Below the pieces are notes generated by a model that did not search any database, had not been told where the DNA came from, and saw only the letters and a program-made list of their open reading frames with translations. This document shows, piece after piece, positions 9,419 to 19,667 of a stretch of DNA of 64,000 bases. Positions within the stretch are counted from its first letter, which is position 1. The number at the start of each line of letters is the position of its first letter. Source of the DNA: Candidatus Epilinea brevis (GTDB taxonomy: Bacteria > Chloroflexota > Anaerolineae > Epilineales > Epilineaceae); NCBI GenBank assembly GCA_016710785.1, contig JADJUE010000004.1:62001-126000 (forward strand), read 5' to 3'. Both the position numbers and the translations under genes were made by a program.

Positions 9419-9679
9419 CTACTGATCGGCGAGCCGGGAATGGATGAAGTCAACGGCATCGCCCACCGTGCGGATCTTCAGCGCGTCGTCCTCGCTGATG
9501 TCGCCGACGCCGAACTTGTCCTCGAAGTCCATGATCATCTCGGCCAGGTCCAACGAGTCAGCTTCCAGATCGTCCTTGAAGTTCTGCTCGCGGTTGATGC
9601 CCTCGACGTCGTCGATGCTGAGGTTTTCCGCGATGATCTCGCGGATCTTGGTGAAGACTTCTTCCTGTGACGTGGCCAT
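9419..9679 (-). CDS. acpP: acyl carrier protein
   Basis: An 86-residue acyl carrier protein. Ser42 in the DSLDLAEM motif is the 4'-phosphopantetheine site, and the acidic helix II (EMIMDFEDKFG) that docks fatty-acid synthase partners is intact. ATG 9679 is preceded by GAGGAAC. The gene stands alone with its own terminator, away from other fab genes. Fatty-acid synthesis is the expected role; a dedicated polyketide role is unlikely from the context. Confidence 0.93.
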   Translation of the reverse strand: MATSQEEVFTKIREIIAENLSIDDVEGINREQNFKDDLEADSLDLAEMIMDFEDKFGVGDISEDDALKIRTVGDAVDFIHSRLADQ

Positions 9680-9997
9680 GTTCCTCGGTTCTCCTGATGG
9701 GTTGAAGGCTGATCTGTGCTGCGGCGCCGGGGCTGACGCTAGGGGAACCCCGACACGAAAGAGGCGGTGCGAATGAGGCGGCAGCGGGCGACTGACCCTT
9801 AGCGGGCGGCGGCCGCCTGACGAAGCCAGAGTATATCCTGCTGCGACGCCGATCGGCAAGGGTCGGCGGCTCGCCATAAGCGGCGTTGCCTTGACCTCTG
9901 CCCCGGGGCTGAGTCATACTCGTCGCCCCGTCCGGTCGCCCCCGAATCCGCCTCCCACTAATATGAACACCTTCAGCCCCGGAAAGTTGCGCCGCAG
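9680..9997. other. divergent intergenic region acpP/IPP isomerase
   Basis: About 318 bp without a convincing gene. It must hold the promoters of acpP (leftward) and the isomerase (rightward). The only extra reading frame of note is a 12-codon ATG frame at 9963-10001 whose TGA overlaps the isomerase GTG. Confidence 0.5.
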
Positions 9998-11035
9998 GTG
10001 AGCCAGGAATCCCCGACCGCCCGCCGCAAGGTGGATCATGTGCGGATCAACCTCGACGAGCCGGTGTCCTCGGCGATCAGCACCGGCCTGGAGCGCTACC
10101 GCTTCATCCCGCGTGCGCTGCCCGAGCTGGACCTCGACGCGGTCCGCACCGACGGCAGGGTGCTGGGCGTGGCCTACCGCGCCCCCTTGCTCATCTCGTC
10201 GATGACCGGTGGCGCCGGCGGCGTGACGGCCATCAACCGCCATCTGGCGGAGGCCGCCCAGGAGGCCGGAATCGCCATGGGCGTCGGCTCGCAGCGGGCG
10301 GCGTTGGAGGATGGCTCGCTGGCGGACTCCTTCCGCGTCCGCGATCTGGCCCCTGACATCCCCCTCTTCGCCAACCTCGGCGCCGTGCAGCTGAACTATG
10401 GCTACGGTCTGGAGCATTGCCGCCGCGCGGTCGACATGATCCAGGCGGACGCGCTCATCCTGCACATCAACGCCGTGCAGGAGGCCGTGCAGCCCGAGGG
10501 CGACACGCGCTGGGCGGGGCTCCTGGACCAGATCGAGCGACTGGCCGCCGAGCTGCCCTGCCCGATCATCGCCAAGGAGGTCGGCTGGGGCTTCGCCGCC
10601 GACGACGTGCACCGCCTGGCTTCCGCCGGCGTCAAGGCCATCGACGTGGCCGGGGCGGGCGGCACCAGCTGGAGCGAGGTGGAGAAGCACCGGGCCGCCA
10701 CGGCATCCGAACGACGCGTCGCCGCGGCCTTCGCCGGCTGGGGGCTGCCGACGGCGGAAGCCCTGGTGCTGGCGCGCGCCGCCGCCCCGCAGCTGGAGAT
10801 CATCGCCAGCGGCGGCCTGCGCGATGGCGTGGACATGGCCAAATGCCTGGCGCTGGGAGCGGTGCTGGCCGGCATGGCCGGACCCTTCCTGCGCGCCGCG
10901 ACCGTGTCCACGGAGGCGGTGCTGGAGGAGATCGCGGTGCACCTGCGCACGCTGCGCATCACGATGTTCGCCATCGGCGCGGCGGATCTCGCCGCCCTGC
11001 GGCATACGGAGCGGTTGCAGCCATGGACGCCCTAG
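9998..11035 (+). CDS. fni: type 2 isopentenyl-diphosphate isomerase
   Basis: A 345-residue FMN- and NADPH-dependent IPP isomerase, which interconverts isopentenyl and dimethylallyl diphosphate. The family blocks RKVDHVRI, LISSMTGG (about residue 65), VGSQRAALED, FANLGAVQL, HINAVQEAVQPEGD (substrate and Mg binding), KEVGWG and DVAGAGGTSW are all present in order. The start is GTG 9998 with a weak ribosome site. Type 2 enzymes accompany the mevalonate pathway in many bacteria and archaea. Its last 13 bp overlap the start of the polyprenyl synthase gene, so the two are translationally coupled. Confidence 0.93.
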   Translation: MSQESPTARRKVDHVRINLDEPVSSAISTGLERYRFIPRALPELDLDAVRTDGRVLGVAYRAPLLISSMTGGAGGVTAINRHLAEAAQEAGIAMGVGSQRAALEDGSLADSFRVRDLAPDIPLFANLGAVQLNYGYGLEHCRRAVDMIQADALILHINAVQEAVQPEGDTRWAGLLDQIERLAAELPCPIIAKEVGWGFAADDVHRLASAGVKAIDVAGAGGTSWSEVEKHRAATASERRVAAAFAGWGLPTAEALVLARAAAPQLEIIASGGLRDGVDMAKCLALGAVLAGMAGPFLRAATVSTEAVLEEIAVHLRTLRITMFAIGAADLAALRHTERLQPWTP

Positions 11036-12114
11036 GCAAGGCGCCGGACGGCACCGCCGTGCTGGCGGCCTTCTCCGCTCAGGTCAGGGCCGCCTGCGGC
11101 GTCGGCCTGGACGAGGTGGTGGCCCGCGCCGCCGCCAGCCTTGGCGGCCGCGGCAGCCCGCGCGACGACCTCGCGGTATACCGCTACCTGTCCTACCACC
11201 TGGGCCTGACCGACCTGGACGGCGGACCCTTGCCGACAGCGGCGCGCGGCAAGGGCATAAGACCCTTGGTCTGCCTCTGCGCGGCGGCGGCGGTGGGCGG
11301 CGACGCCGCGAACGCTGTGGGCGTCGCCGCGGCGGTAGAGCTGACGCACGAATTCTCCCTGATCCACGACGACATCCAGGACGGCGACCGCCTGCGGCGC
11401 GGTCGCCCCACGCTCTGGACGCAGGTCGGCGTGGCCCAGGCGATCAACGCCGGCGACGCGCTCTTCGCCATCGCCCGCGCCCTGCTGACCGCGCCCGACC
11501 GCGCCTACGACGACGCGACGGCGGTGGCCCTGGCCGCCGCCTACGACGAAGCCTGCCTGCGACTGGCCGAGGGCCAGCAGCAGGACATCGGCTTCGAGAC
11601 CGGTGCGCCGGTGACGGACGCCGCCTACCTGCGCATGGTCACGGACAAGACCGGCGCCCTGCTCGGCGCCGCGGCGGCCATGGGCGCCCTGGCCGGCGGC
11701 GCGGATGCCGCGGTGGCGGCCGGCCTGGGCCGCTTCGGCGAGACGGTGGGCGTGGCCTTCCAGATCCACGACGACGTGCTGGGGCTCTGGGGCCGCCCGG
11801 AGCGCACGGGCAAGCCGGCCGGCAACGACCTGCGCCGCCGCAAGCGCAGCCTGCCGATCCTGCGCGGGCTGGCCCATCCTCGCATCGGATCGGAGCTGGC
11901 CTTGCGGCTGGCCGACGAGCGGCCGCTCGACGACGACGAGACGGCCGATTGGCTGGATCAACTGGAGGCCTGCGGCTGCCGCGAAGCGGCGACCACCGAG
12001 GCCCTGGCGGCGGCGGCCAGGGCACAGGGCATGCTGGACGCCATGCCGCTGCGCGCGGAACCGGCAGAACTGCTAGGCGGTCTGGCGCGGGCGGCGGTGA
12101 TGCGCGACCGCTAG
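11023..12114 (+). CDS. polyprenyl (geranylgeranyl/farnesyl-type) diphosphate synthase
   Basis: A 363-residue trans-isoprenyl diphosphate synthase that condenses IPP onto allylic primers. The first Asp-rich motif is HDDIQDGDRLRRGRP (DDxxD near residue 116) and the second region is FQIHDDVLGLWG near residue 247, with GND in place of the usual GKD/GND. GKGIRPLVCLCAA near residue 78 is the substrate-binding Lys-Gly-x-Arg-Pro region. The residues before the first motif (THEFSLIHDD) suggest a short-chain product (C15-C20), but chain length cannot be fixed by eye. ATG 11023 lies inside the end of the isomerase gene. Confidence 0.9.
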   Translation: MDALGKAPDGTAVLAAFSAQVRAACGVGLDEVVARAAASLGGRGSPRDDLAVYRYLSYHLGLTDLDGGPLPTAARGKGIRPLVCLCAAAAVGGDAANAVGVAAAVELTHEFSLIHDDIQDGDRLRRGRPTLWTQVGVAQAINAGDALFAIARALLTAPDRAYDDATAVALAAAYDEACLRLAEGQQQDIGFETGAPVTDAAYLRMVTDKTGALLGAAAAMGALAGGADAAVAAGLGRFGETVGVAFQIHDDVLGLWGRPERTGKPAGNDLRRRKRSLPILRGLAHPRIGSELALRLADERPLDDDETADWLDQLEACGCREAATTEALAAAARAQGMLDAMPLRAEPAELLGGLARAAVMRDR

Positions 12115-12154
12115 GCGGATCCTGTCGAAACGCGCCCGGTGACGGGACCTCGTG

Positions 12155-12517
12155 CTAGACCAGCCCCCATTCGGACCAGTCGCCGCCTTCCATCATGTCG
12201 GGGGTCCAACGGGGTTCGTCGAGGAGGGTGATGGTGACCTCGCCTTCGACGACCCTTAGGGTGACGTCCTTGGCCTGCTGCACGAGGGTGCCGGCATAGG
12301 GACAGAAGGGGGTGGTGAGGATCATGCCCACTTCGGTGGACCCGTCGGGGTGGAAGCTGATCTCGCGGACAAGGCCGAGGGTGACGATATCCAGGTTGAT
12401 CTCAGGATCGACCACGGCGCGGAGCGCTTCGCGGACCTCTGATTCCAGGACGATGGGATCGATGGGCGCCGCGACAACAGTGGCTGTGGTGGTGGCTATG
12501 GGAAGTTCGCTGGTCAT
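12155..12517 (-). CDS. MIP18/SufT-family Fe-S assembly protein (DUF59)
   Basis: A 120-residue protein. After a 20-residue variable N-terminus comes the DUF59 domain: DPEINLDIVTLGLV (residues 37-50) and TTPFCPYAGTLV with the conserved Cys72. SufT/MIP18 proteins help mature iron-sulfur proteins, and paralogues occur in aromatic-degradation complexes. It starts 28 bp after the SerK-like gene and is the third member of a leftward unit beginning at 14870, so a link between cysteine supply and cluster assembly is plausible. It converges with the polyprenyl synthase gene. Confidence 0.8.
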   Translation of the reverse strand: MTSELPIATTTATVVAAPIDPIVLESEVREALRAVVDPEINLDIVTLGLVREISFHPDGSTEVGMILTTPFCPYAGTLVQQAKDVTLRVVEGEVTITLLDEPRWTPDMMEGGDWSEWGLV

Positions 12518-12545
12518 TGCAGGCTACCTTTCCTTGGCAGGGGAC

Positions 12546-13382
12546 TCATTCATCATAGAGCACGGTGGGCTCCTCATAGAAACGGATCTGCCGCTCCTGC
12601 AGTTTGTGGCGCGTCCATTCGGCCAGCCAGCGGTTCTTCTCGCTGCGCAAGGTGTCGCTCCAGAGCAGGTCCAGCTCGGTATTGACCCGCAGGGCGCGAA
12701 GCGGGATCAGATGCCGGGTGATGCCGCTGGGCAGCTTGGCGTCCAGGCGGGCCATGGCCAGGATGTCGGCCGGCTGGTAGGAGGGGAAGACCACGAGGCC
12801 GGTGATCTCGGTGTAGAAGGGTGCCAGGCCTTCCAGCTCATCGCTCTGCACGCGGTGGATGTTGGCGCGGCCCTTGTAGAGGCGCACGACGTCGCGCAGC
12901 ATCGCCGAGCGAGCCACCAATCCTTCGCCGCCGACCAGGCAGGTGACGTCGCTGTCGGGATGGACCACGAAGGCCAGGCAATCGTCCTCGGCCAGGCGTC
13001 GGCGGGCTGCCTCCAAGGTGGCGGATTCCAGGCGCAGGCCGGGGATGGCAGCCAGGCCTTGCTCGAAGTCCGCGGTGGGGGTGCCGGTCACGAGGTGGTA
13101 CCAGGTGTTGAGGGTGACCTTGTGGTAGTCGACCACCTGGACGAGCAGGTCTGGGACGCCCAGGCGGCGCAAGGCGCTCACGCGGTTGGCGCCGTCCAGG
13201 ACGACGTAGCGCTCGCCGTCCAGGGCGGCCACGATGGGCGGGTTGCGCATGACACCGTCGGCCTGCAAGCGCAGGGCCAGGCTGGCCACCCGCCGCTCGT
13301 CGGCCTCCTCGTGCAAGAAGACGGCCTCGCCGGCAACGACGCGCAGGTCGGGCAGCTCGAGTCCGGAGGGCAGCAGGGGCAT
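12546..13382 (-). CDS. ParB-fold protein resembling free serine kinase SerK/SbnI
   Basis: A 278-residue protein with an N-terminal ParB/Srx-type domain. HEEADERR (residues 24-31), the NPPIV strand, VVLDGANRVSALRRLG (DGANR at 63-67) and QVVDY line up with SbnI of Staphylococcus and archaeal SerK. Those enzymes phosphorylate free serine to O-phospho-L-serine using a Glu in the HEE region and the DGxxR loop. The remaining 190 residues look like the long C-terminal part of that family, not a helix-turn-helix. It starts 6 bp after the PLP beta-synthase gene, the enzyme that would consume O-phosphoserine. A ParB-like regulator is the alternative reading. Confidence 0.65.
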   Translation of the reverse strand: MPLLPSGLELPDLRVVAGEAVFLHEEADERRVASLALRLQADGVMRNPPIVAALDGERYVVLDGANRVSALRRLGVPDLLVQVVDYHKVTLNTWYHLVTGTPTADFEQGLAAIPGLRLESATLEAARRRLAEDDCLAFVVHPDSDVTCLVGGEGLVARSAMLRDVVRLYKGRANIHRVQSDELEGLAPFYTEITGLVVFPSYQPADILAMARLDAKLPSGITRHLIPLRALRVNTELDLLWSDTLRSEKNRWLAEWTRHKLQERQIRFYEEPTVLYDE

Positions 13383-13388
13383 GGCGGC

Positions 13389-14870
<1,482 letters not shown>

Positions 14871-15060
14871 GGTTCGCAGCTCTTGGGGGAGGGGCGGGCC
14901 GGCGGCAAGGTTCAGCCGGGAAGGTTACCTGAGGGGCGGGGGCGGGTCAATGCCTCCATAGAGAGATGAGCGCGCAACCGGCATCGGCATTGGGAGGACG
15001 TTGTCTGGTAATCTAACATCGTCTACGCGTTCGACTCATGGAGAACGAATCCACAGCATC

Positions 15061-15095
15061 CTCGGACCTGGCGCCGGGTCCGAGTCGCGGAGGAG
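15061..15095 (+). promoter_or_regulatory. 5' leader hairpin and strong ribosome site of the propeller gene
   Basis: CTCGGACC (15061-15068) and GGTCCGAG (15077-15084) form a perfect 8-bp stem with an 8-nt loop. GGAGGAG at 15089-15095 follows 4 nt later and lies 8 nt before ATG 15104. The hairpin would sit just upstream of the ribosome and might protect or tune the mRNA. Confidence 0.5.
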
Positions 15096-15103
15096 CATAA
15101 GGT

Positions 15104-18100
15104 ATGCGCAAGATCCCCATCGGAATGTCGCGATGGATAGCCGCCTCCTTCATGATCGCGTTGGCCACCCGTGCCACTGGCCCTGTCGTCGGCCGAACAG
15201 CGGCTCAGGCCGAAGTGAAACAGCATCGGGGTCAACGCCTGGACCGAAGTGACTCTCGGGATCCAGCTGGCGTGGATCAGGCGACACCACCCACCGACCT
15301 GCCCTGGCACATCGAGGTCCTGGACCAGGCGGCCGGCAGCACAGGCCCGGTGGTTATCGCAGGGCCGCTGGCTTATGTCGGCCGGGGCCCCGTGGTGGCC
15401 GTGGCCGACCTCAGCGACCCGCTACAGCCCAGGTGGGTGGGGCAGTCGGCGGCCCTGTACGGAGAGGTCACCGACCTGGCCATGACGCAGGGGCACCTGC
15501 TGGCGACTGTCGGCCGGGATGGTATTGACGAGCACCTGATCAGCCTGAACATTGCCCAAGTGACGACGCCACGGTTGGTGGGAGAACTTGACCTGCCAAC
15601 ATCCTCGCTGGGCCTGTTCGCGGGTTCGGGGCAGGCATGGCTGAGCGTGGTCGACCAGGTCTTGCCCGAAGACGGAACCAAGGTGTCCATCATGGCGCTG
15701 TCGCTGGATGGTTCCGGCAGGCCGATCGCCCAGCGGCTCTGGAATGCCGCTGGGCCCGGCTGGCAACGCCCGTTCCATGCCCCCATCCTACGGCCTGTTG
15801 GCGAGCGCGACCTCCTGGTCGCGGGGCTGGTCATCGATAACCGATTCGGGTCGATCTGGAACTTTTCGAGGGAGTTGGACGGGCGCCTGCAACCAAGGTC
15901 GCGGGTTGAGTACGACAACAGGCACTTCTCAGATACCGAGAACCGGGCGATGGCTGTAGACGAGCAAGGTCGCAGGGCATTTGGCAGCGAGGACAGTACG
16001 CTGAGGGTCTTCGACATCTTGGAGGATGGCCTGCTGCAGGAACGCGGCTCGATGACGCTTCCTGAGTCGGTGGGCTGCGGCGGCTTGACGTGGACCGGCC
16101 GGTGGCTCCTCGCCTCGTCTGGCTGCCGTGGGAGCACGTCGGTCGCGCTCATCGACGCGGCGGATCCGGATGCGCCGCGGCTGGCTGCAACCCTGACATC
16201 CGGGCGATCGATTGCCCGCCTTGCGATGTCCGGCAAGCACCTCGTAGCCACGGGAGGAGACCAGGGGGGCCTGACCGTCCTGCGAGCCGACCAGCTGCCA
16301 TCGATGTCCGAACTTGGGCATCTCGAGGAAGTTCCGGTGTACACGGGTGTGGTCCAAACGGTATCGGGACGCTTCGGGATTGCCGAGGGCCAGGGAATTG
16401 TGCGGCTGGGCGCGCCTACCCAGGCGGCTTGGGCCCAGTCAGCGCTGGTCTACGCGCTTCCTGATGTCCTGGACCTGGTCGCGGGTCCTGACGGTCAGTT
16501 GGTCGCGGCTGAAGGTCGTCGCTACGACGCTGGTCCGGCGCAGCTGCATGTCCTCTCCACGAGCGATACTGGCCTGCATCTGGAACAGCGCATCCCCCTG
16601 GAAGCGTCGATTGCAGGCGATCTGACCGTGATCGGCAGGAACCTGTATGTCGGCCTGAGCCAGATGTGGAAGGAGGAATCCAGGGTGGCCCCCGTACAAC
16701 GTTGGAGCTTCGGACCCAACGGGCTCACCCTCGACGCGAGGACCGATCCTCGGGTCAATGGATCCTGCTTCGAGGTCGACGACAAGGTCTATGTCGCGGT
16801 CAGTGGAGGCATGATCCTGTTGGATCCACTGAGCCTGGTACCCTTGCAGGTCCTCGGCTCCGACCAGGCCCAAGACAACGTCTGCGGGTTCGCCTTGCGC
16901 ACTGCCGCAGGCAAGCCGCCTCGATTCGTGAGGGCCGACGACAACGCCGTGTTCATCCAGCAACTTGAGGGCGACAAGCTCAAGACGATCGGTCGCATCG
17001 CACCAGACTGGCCCCATGGCGTGGGGACAGTCCATAGGTTGCACGATGTGGGTGGCTACGTGGCCGCACTGGGCGATGCGGGTATGTTCCTGGTCGATGG
17101 TCGCTCGGAAACCCAACTGCACCCGCTGGCTTCCTTTCCTATGCAGTGGCCGACGGATCTGACGCCCCTCGACGCGGGAAGCCCCTCCCTTGCCCCAGGC
17201 CGACGCTGGGTACTTTCGAGCGCTGATCTTGGCATGCTGCTGGTCACCACGGTTGCATCGCCGAAGCCCACCCCACCCATCGTTGCCTCACCCCAGACTT
17301 GGGCCAGCCCAACCTTGGCCCCGGCGCGGCCATTGCCGACAGCCGCCGCCACGCCGCCAGCCCGGCGCCTGTTCCTGCCGATGGTTGCGGATCACGAACG
17401 CGTCGCCTGGCCCAACCCCTTTGCCGAGATTCGGAGCATCGGCCCTCACTACCGCGGCATGGCCACCGAAGGCGATCGGGCCTGGGTGGGCGATGGCCTT
17501 ACGGTGGCCCTTCTGGCAAACGATGGCCAGTCCGCTTCGATGCTCGACCGATCGGCCAATCTACCCGCCGCACCCCGTCTGCTGGTAACCGCACCGGACC
17601 TGTTGCTTGCTGTCGCCGGCCAGCGAGGCCTCGTCATCCTGTCCCGTGCCCGGGATGAGGCTCCTGAAGTGCTGGGGCGCCTTGAGCTTCCCGACAAGAT
17701 CGTCGACCTGGTCGTGACGGCCGATCATGCCTACGCGGCCACGACCTTTTGCGGCATCATCGCCATCGACCTCGGCAAGCCAGCAATGCCACGGATCACC
17801 AGCGTCCTGGACACGCCCACCTTGACGCGTCAGCTCCTGGTAGTTGATGGCCGGCTACTTAGCCGAGGCGACGCGGTGGACAGTACCGTCGCGGTGGCCA
17901 TCGCCAGCCTGGCCAACCCCGCAGTCCCCGAGTGGAAGCACCAGCAGAACCTCCCCTACTTCCAGATGGCCACCACCGACGGCACCCGACTGATTACCGA
18001 TGCGCAGCTCGAAGATAGCCAGTACCGCCTGGCTGCCTTTACTTTCAATTCGGATGAAACCCTGGTCGAGGATCGCCCATGGATAGAGGCGCTTCCGACC

Positions 18101-19540
18101 GCACCCGGGGCGGAGCACCTGCGGCTGTGGGAGCCGACAATGGCAGCATCCGACGATTGGCTGCTTCTCTCGAGCACGCAATCCGTCGTGGCCGTGGCTC
18201 TCTCGACCGATGGCTTACCGGAGAAGGTCACCCAATGGGTTCAGAGTCAGGCGCTGGACTCGGTGACCCTCGCCGTGGGCGGTCGGTCTGCTTGGGCAAT
18301 TGCTGCCGGCCCGACGATCGGCGGCCCGGATGGCCCGGCTTCGATCACCCGGGGGAGCCTGCTGTGGCTCAACCTCGATACGCTCGAAGCTGGCGCCCCT
18401 CTCGCTGCTCCGGCACACACCTGGTTCTCCGACACACCTTGGGAACCAGCCGCGATGGTTCGCTTCGGCAACATCGTCTGCATCGGTCCAGGCGAGAGAG
18501 CCAAGGGGATGGACAGCCGCGACAGCTGGATGGCCTTCGATACCTCGGTGCCCCACCGCGTAAGGCCCCTCGGCCGCTTGCGGCTACCGGACGGCGTGCA
18601 TGGGATGCTCCCGACCAGCGAGACCAGCGCGCTCGCCCTGAGATGGAACCTCGACCGCCGGGTCGGCAGCATCCTCCGCCTGGACCTCACCCAGATCCTG
18701 CAACCCCGGGTGATCGAGGAGATCGCCGTCGGTGATCAATTCCCAAGTTCAGCCACACGCTCAGGGAACCTGGTGGCGGTCCGCATGGAGGCGGGTGATA
18801 GCAGTCGCATGGTGCCGGACAGCTACTTGCTTGTCCGCGATGCCCTGGACCAGCCACTGGCTCCCTTGGGATCGATCGCCAGCTCCCAGGAGGGCTCTTG
18901 GGTACCCAGCCACCTCTTCGTCGACCGGGACCGAGGCTACCTGTCCACGCAGTCATCTTTCCTCGTGGAAGGTACGACCACCTACGAAACCAGATACCGT
19001 ACACAGGTCTACGATTTGGCGACCCTGCCGCCGCGAAGCCTGGGCGACCTGCCGTTCCAGGTCACGGCCCTCACACGCATTGGAGATGACGTCTTCGCGC
19101 TCCTCCCCACTCCCTCTTCTCTCCGGAGCACGTTAGCGACGGTCTCGCTCTCCGATCCACCGGCCGCTTCCAGCATCCTGCAACGCATCAACCTTCTGGG
19201 GAACTCGCCGCTTTGGCAAGACTCCGGCGATGACATCGGCGAGATCACTGCTCTGCCCGACGGCAGCCTGGTCATGCCCGTTATGACCTGGAGCAGCAAT
19301 CAGTCGAGGCCCTACGAATACCTCCTGCAGCGCTTGCGGCGCAGCGGCCCATCGGGCAGCTGGTCGGCCGATCCCGGCCTGGCCCTGGACCTGGCCGTCT
19401 TCCGATCGCCTTCGCTGTCCTACGGGAATGGCTGGCTGACGTTCCTCGGCGAAAATGGCGCAAGAAGTGGGCTGCTGCGCGATGACCCTGGGGGGTTCAG
19501 CGATCGGGGCCTCTTGCACCTGGTGCGGCTGGCGCCCTGA
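15104..19540 (+). CDS. giant secreted beta-propeller protein, LVIVD-type repeats
   Basis: A 1478-residue exported protein. A signal peptide covers about residues 1-36. Repeats such as VAVADLSDPLQPRWVG and VALIDAADPDAPRLAATL are the Asp-Pro-centred LVIVD blades of beta-propellers, suggesting one propeller before and one after the centre. A Pro/Ala/Thr-rich linker near 725-750 leads to FLPMVADHERVAWPNPF (about 754), the FLPxV motif I associate with Chloroflexota surface proteins. No catalytic residues are evident; binding or scaffold function is more likely. A paralogue with the same layout, cut short, begins at 44574. It is preceded by a strong ribosome site and appears to be a single transcript. 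Confidence 0.8.
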   Translation: MRKIPIGMSRWIAASFMIALATRATGPVVGRTAAQAEVKQHRGQRLDRSDSRDPAGVDQATPPTDLPWHIEVLDQAAGSTGPVVIAGPLAYVGRGPVVAVADLSDPLQPRWVGQSAALYGEVTDLAMTQGHLLATVGRDGIDEHLISLNIAQVTTPRLVGELDLPTSSLGLFAGSGQAWLSVVDQVLPEDGTKVSIMALSLDGSGRPIAQRLWNAAGPGWQRPFHAPILRPVGERDLLVAGLVIDNRFGSIWNFSRELDGRLQPRSRVEYDNRHFSDTENRAMAVDEQGRRAFGSEDSTLRVFDILEDGLLQERGSMTLPESVGCGGLTWTGRWLLASSGCRGSTSVALIDAADPDAPRLAATLTSGRSIARLAMSGKHLVATGGDQGGLTVLRADQLPSMSELGHLEEVPVYTGVVQTVSGRFGIAEGQGIVRLGAPTQAAWAQSALVYALPDVLDLVAGPDGQLVAAEGRRYDAGPAQLHVLSTSDTGLHLEQRIPLEASIAGDLTVIGRNLYVGLSQMWKEESRVAPVQRWSFGPNGLTLDARTDPRVNGSCFEVDDKVYVAVSGGMILLDPLSLVPLQVLGSDQAQDNVCGFALRTAAGKPPRFVRADDNAVFIQQLEGDKLKTIGRIAPDWPHGVGTVHRLHDVGGYVAALGDAGMFLVDGRSETQLHPLASFPMQWPTDLTPLDAGSPSLAPGRRWVLSSADLGMLLVTTVASPKPTPPIVASPQTWASPTLAPARPLPTAAATPPARRLFLPMVADHERVAWPNPFAEIRSIGPHYRGMATEGDRAWVGDGLTVALLANDGQSASMLDRSANLPAAPRLLVTAPDLLLAVAGQRGLVILSRARDEAPEVLGRLELPDKIVDLVVTADHAYAATTFCGIIAIDLGKPAMPRITSVLDTPTLTRQLLVVDGRLLSRGDAVDSTVAVAIASLANPAVPEWKHQQNLPYFQMATTDGTRLITDAQLEDSQYRLAAFTFNSDETLVEDRPWIEALPTAPGAEHLRLWEPTMAASDDWLLLSSTQSVVAVALSTDGLPEKVTQWVQSQALDSVTLAVGGRSAWAIAAGPTIGGPDGPASITRGSLLWLNLDTLEAGAPLAAPAHTWFSDTPWEPAAMVRFGNIVCIGPGERAKGMDSRDSWMAFDTSVPHRVRPLGRLRLPDGVHGMLPTSETSALALRWNLDRRVGSILRLDLTQILQPRVIEEIAVGDQFPSSATRSGNLVAVRMEAGDSSRMVPDSYLLVRDALDQPLAPLGSIASSQEGSWVPSHLFVDRDRGYLSTQSSFLVEGTTTYETRYRTQVYDLATLPPRSLGDLPFQVTALTRIGDDVFALLPTPSSLRSTLATVSLSDPPAASSILQRINLLGNSPLWQDSGDDIGEITALPDGSLVMPVMTWSSNQSRPYEYLLQRLRRSGPSGSWSADPGLALDLAVFRSPSLSYGNGWLTFLGENGARSGLLRDDPGGFSDRGLLHLVRLAP

Positions 19541-19562
19541 TCGGGCCGGCCGACTGCTCCGG

Positions 19563-19662
19563 TCAGCGCAGGTAATGACAGCTGTACCCGCTCGAATGCT
19601 TGACCCGATAGGCCTGTTGGTAGTCCTCGGCGCCCGTGAAAGGGCCGGCGGCCAGAATTTCT
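19563..19662 (-). pseudogene. 3' fragment of a second msrA gene
   Basis: The minus strand reads EILAAGPFTGAEDYQQ then KHSSGYSCHYLR and a stop. This matches the last 30-odd residues of the intact MsrA encoded at 30920-31429 (ILPAGPFTKAEDYHQ, SGYSCHYLR-type end). Upstream of 19662 homology stops abruptly at the end of the neighbouring membrane-protein gene. The DNA differs from the intact gene at many positions, so it is an old relic of a separate copy. Confidence 0.85.
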
Positions 19663-19667
19663 GGCAC

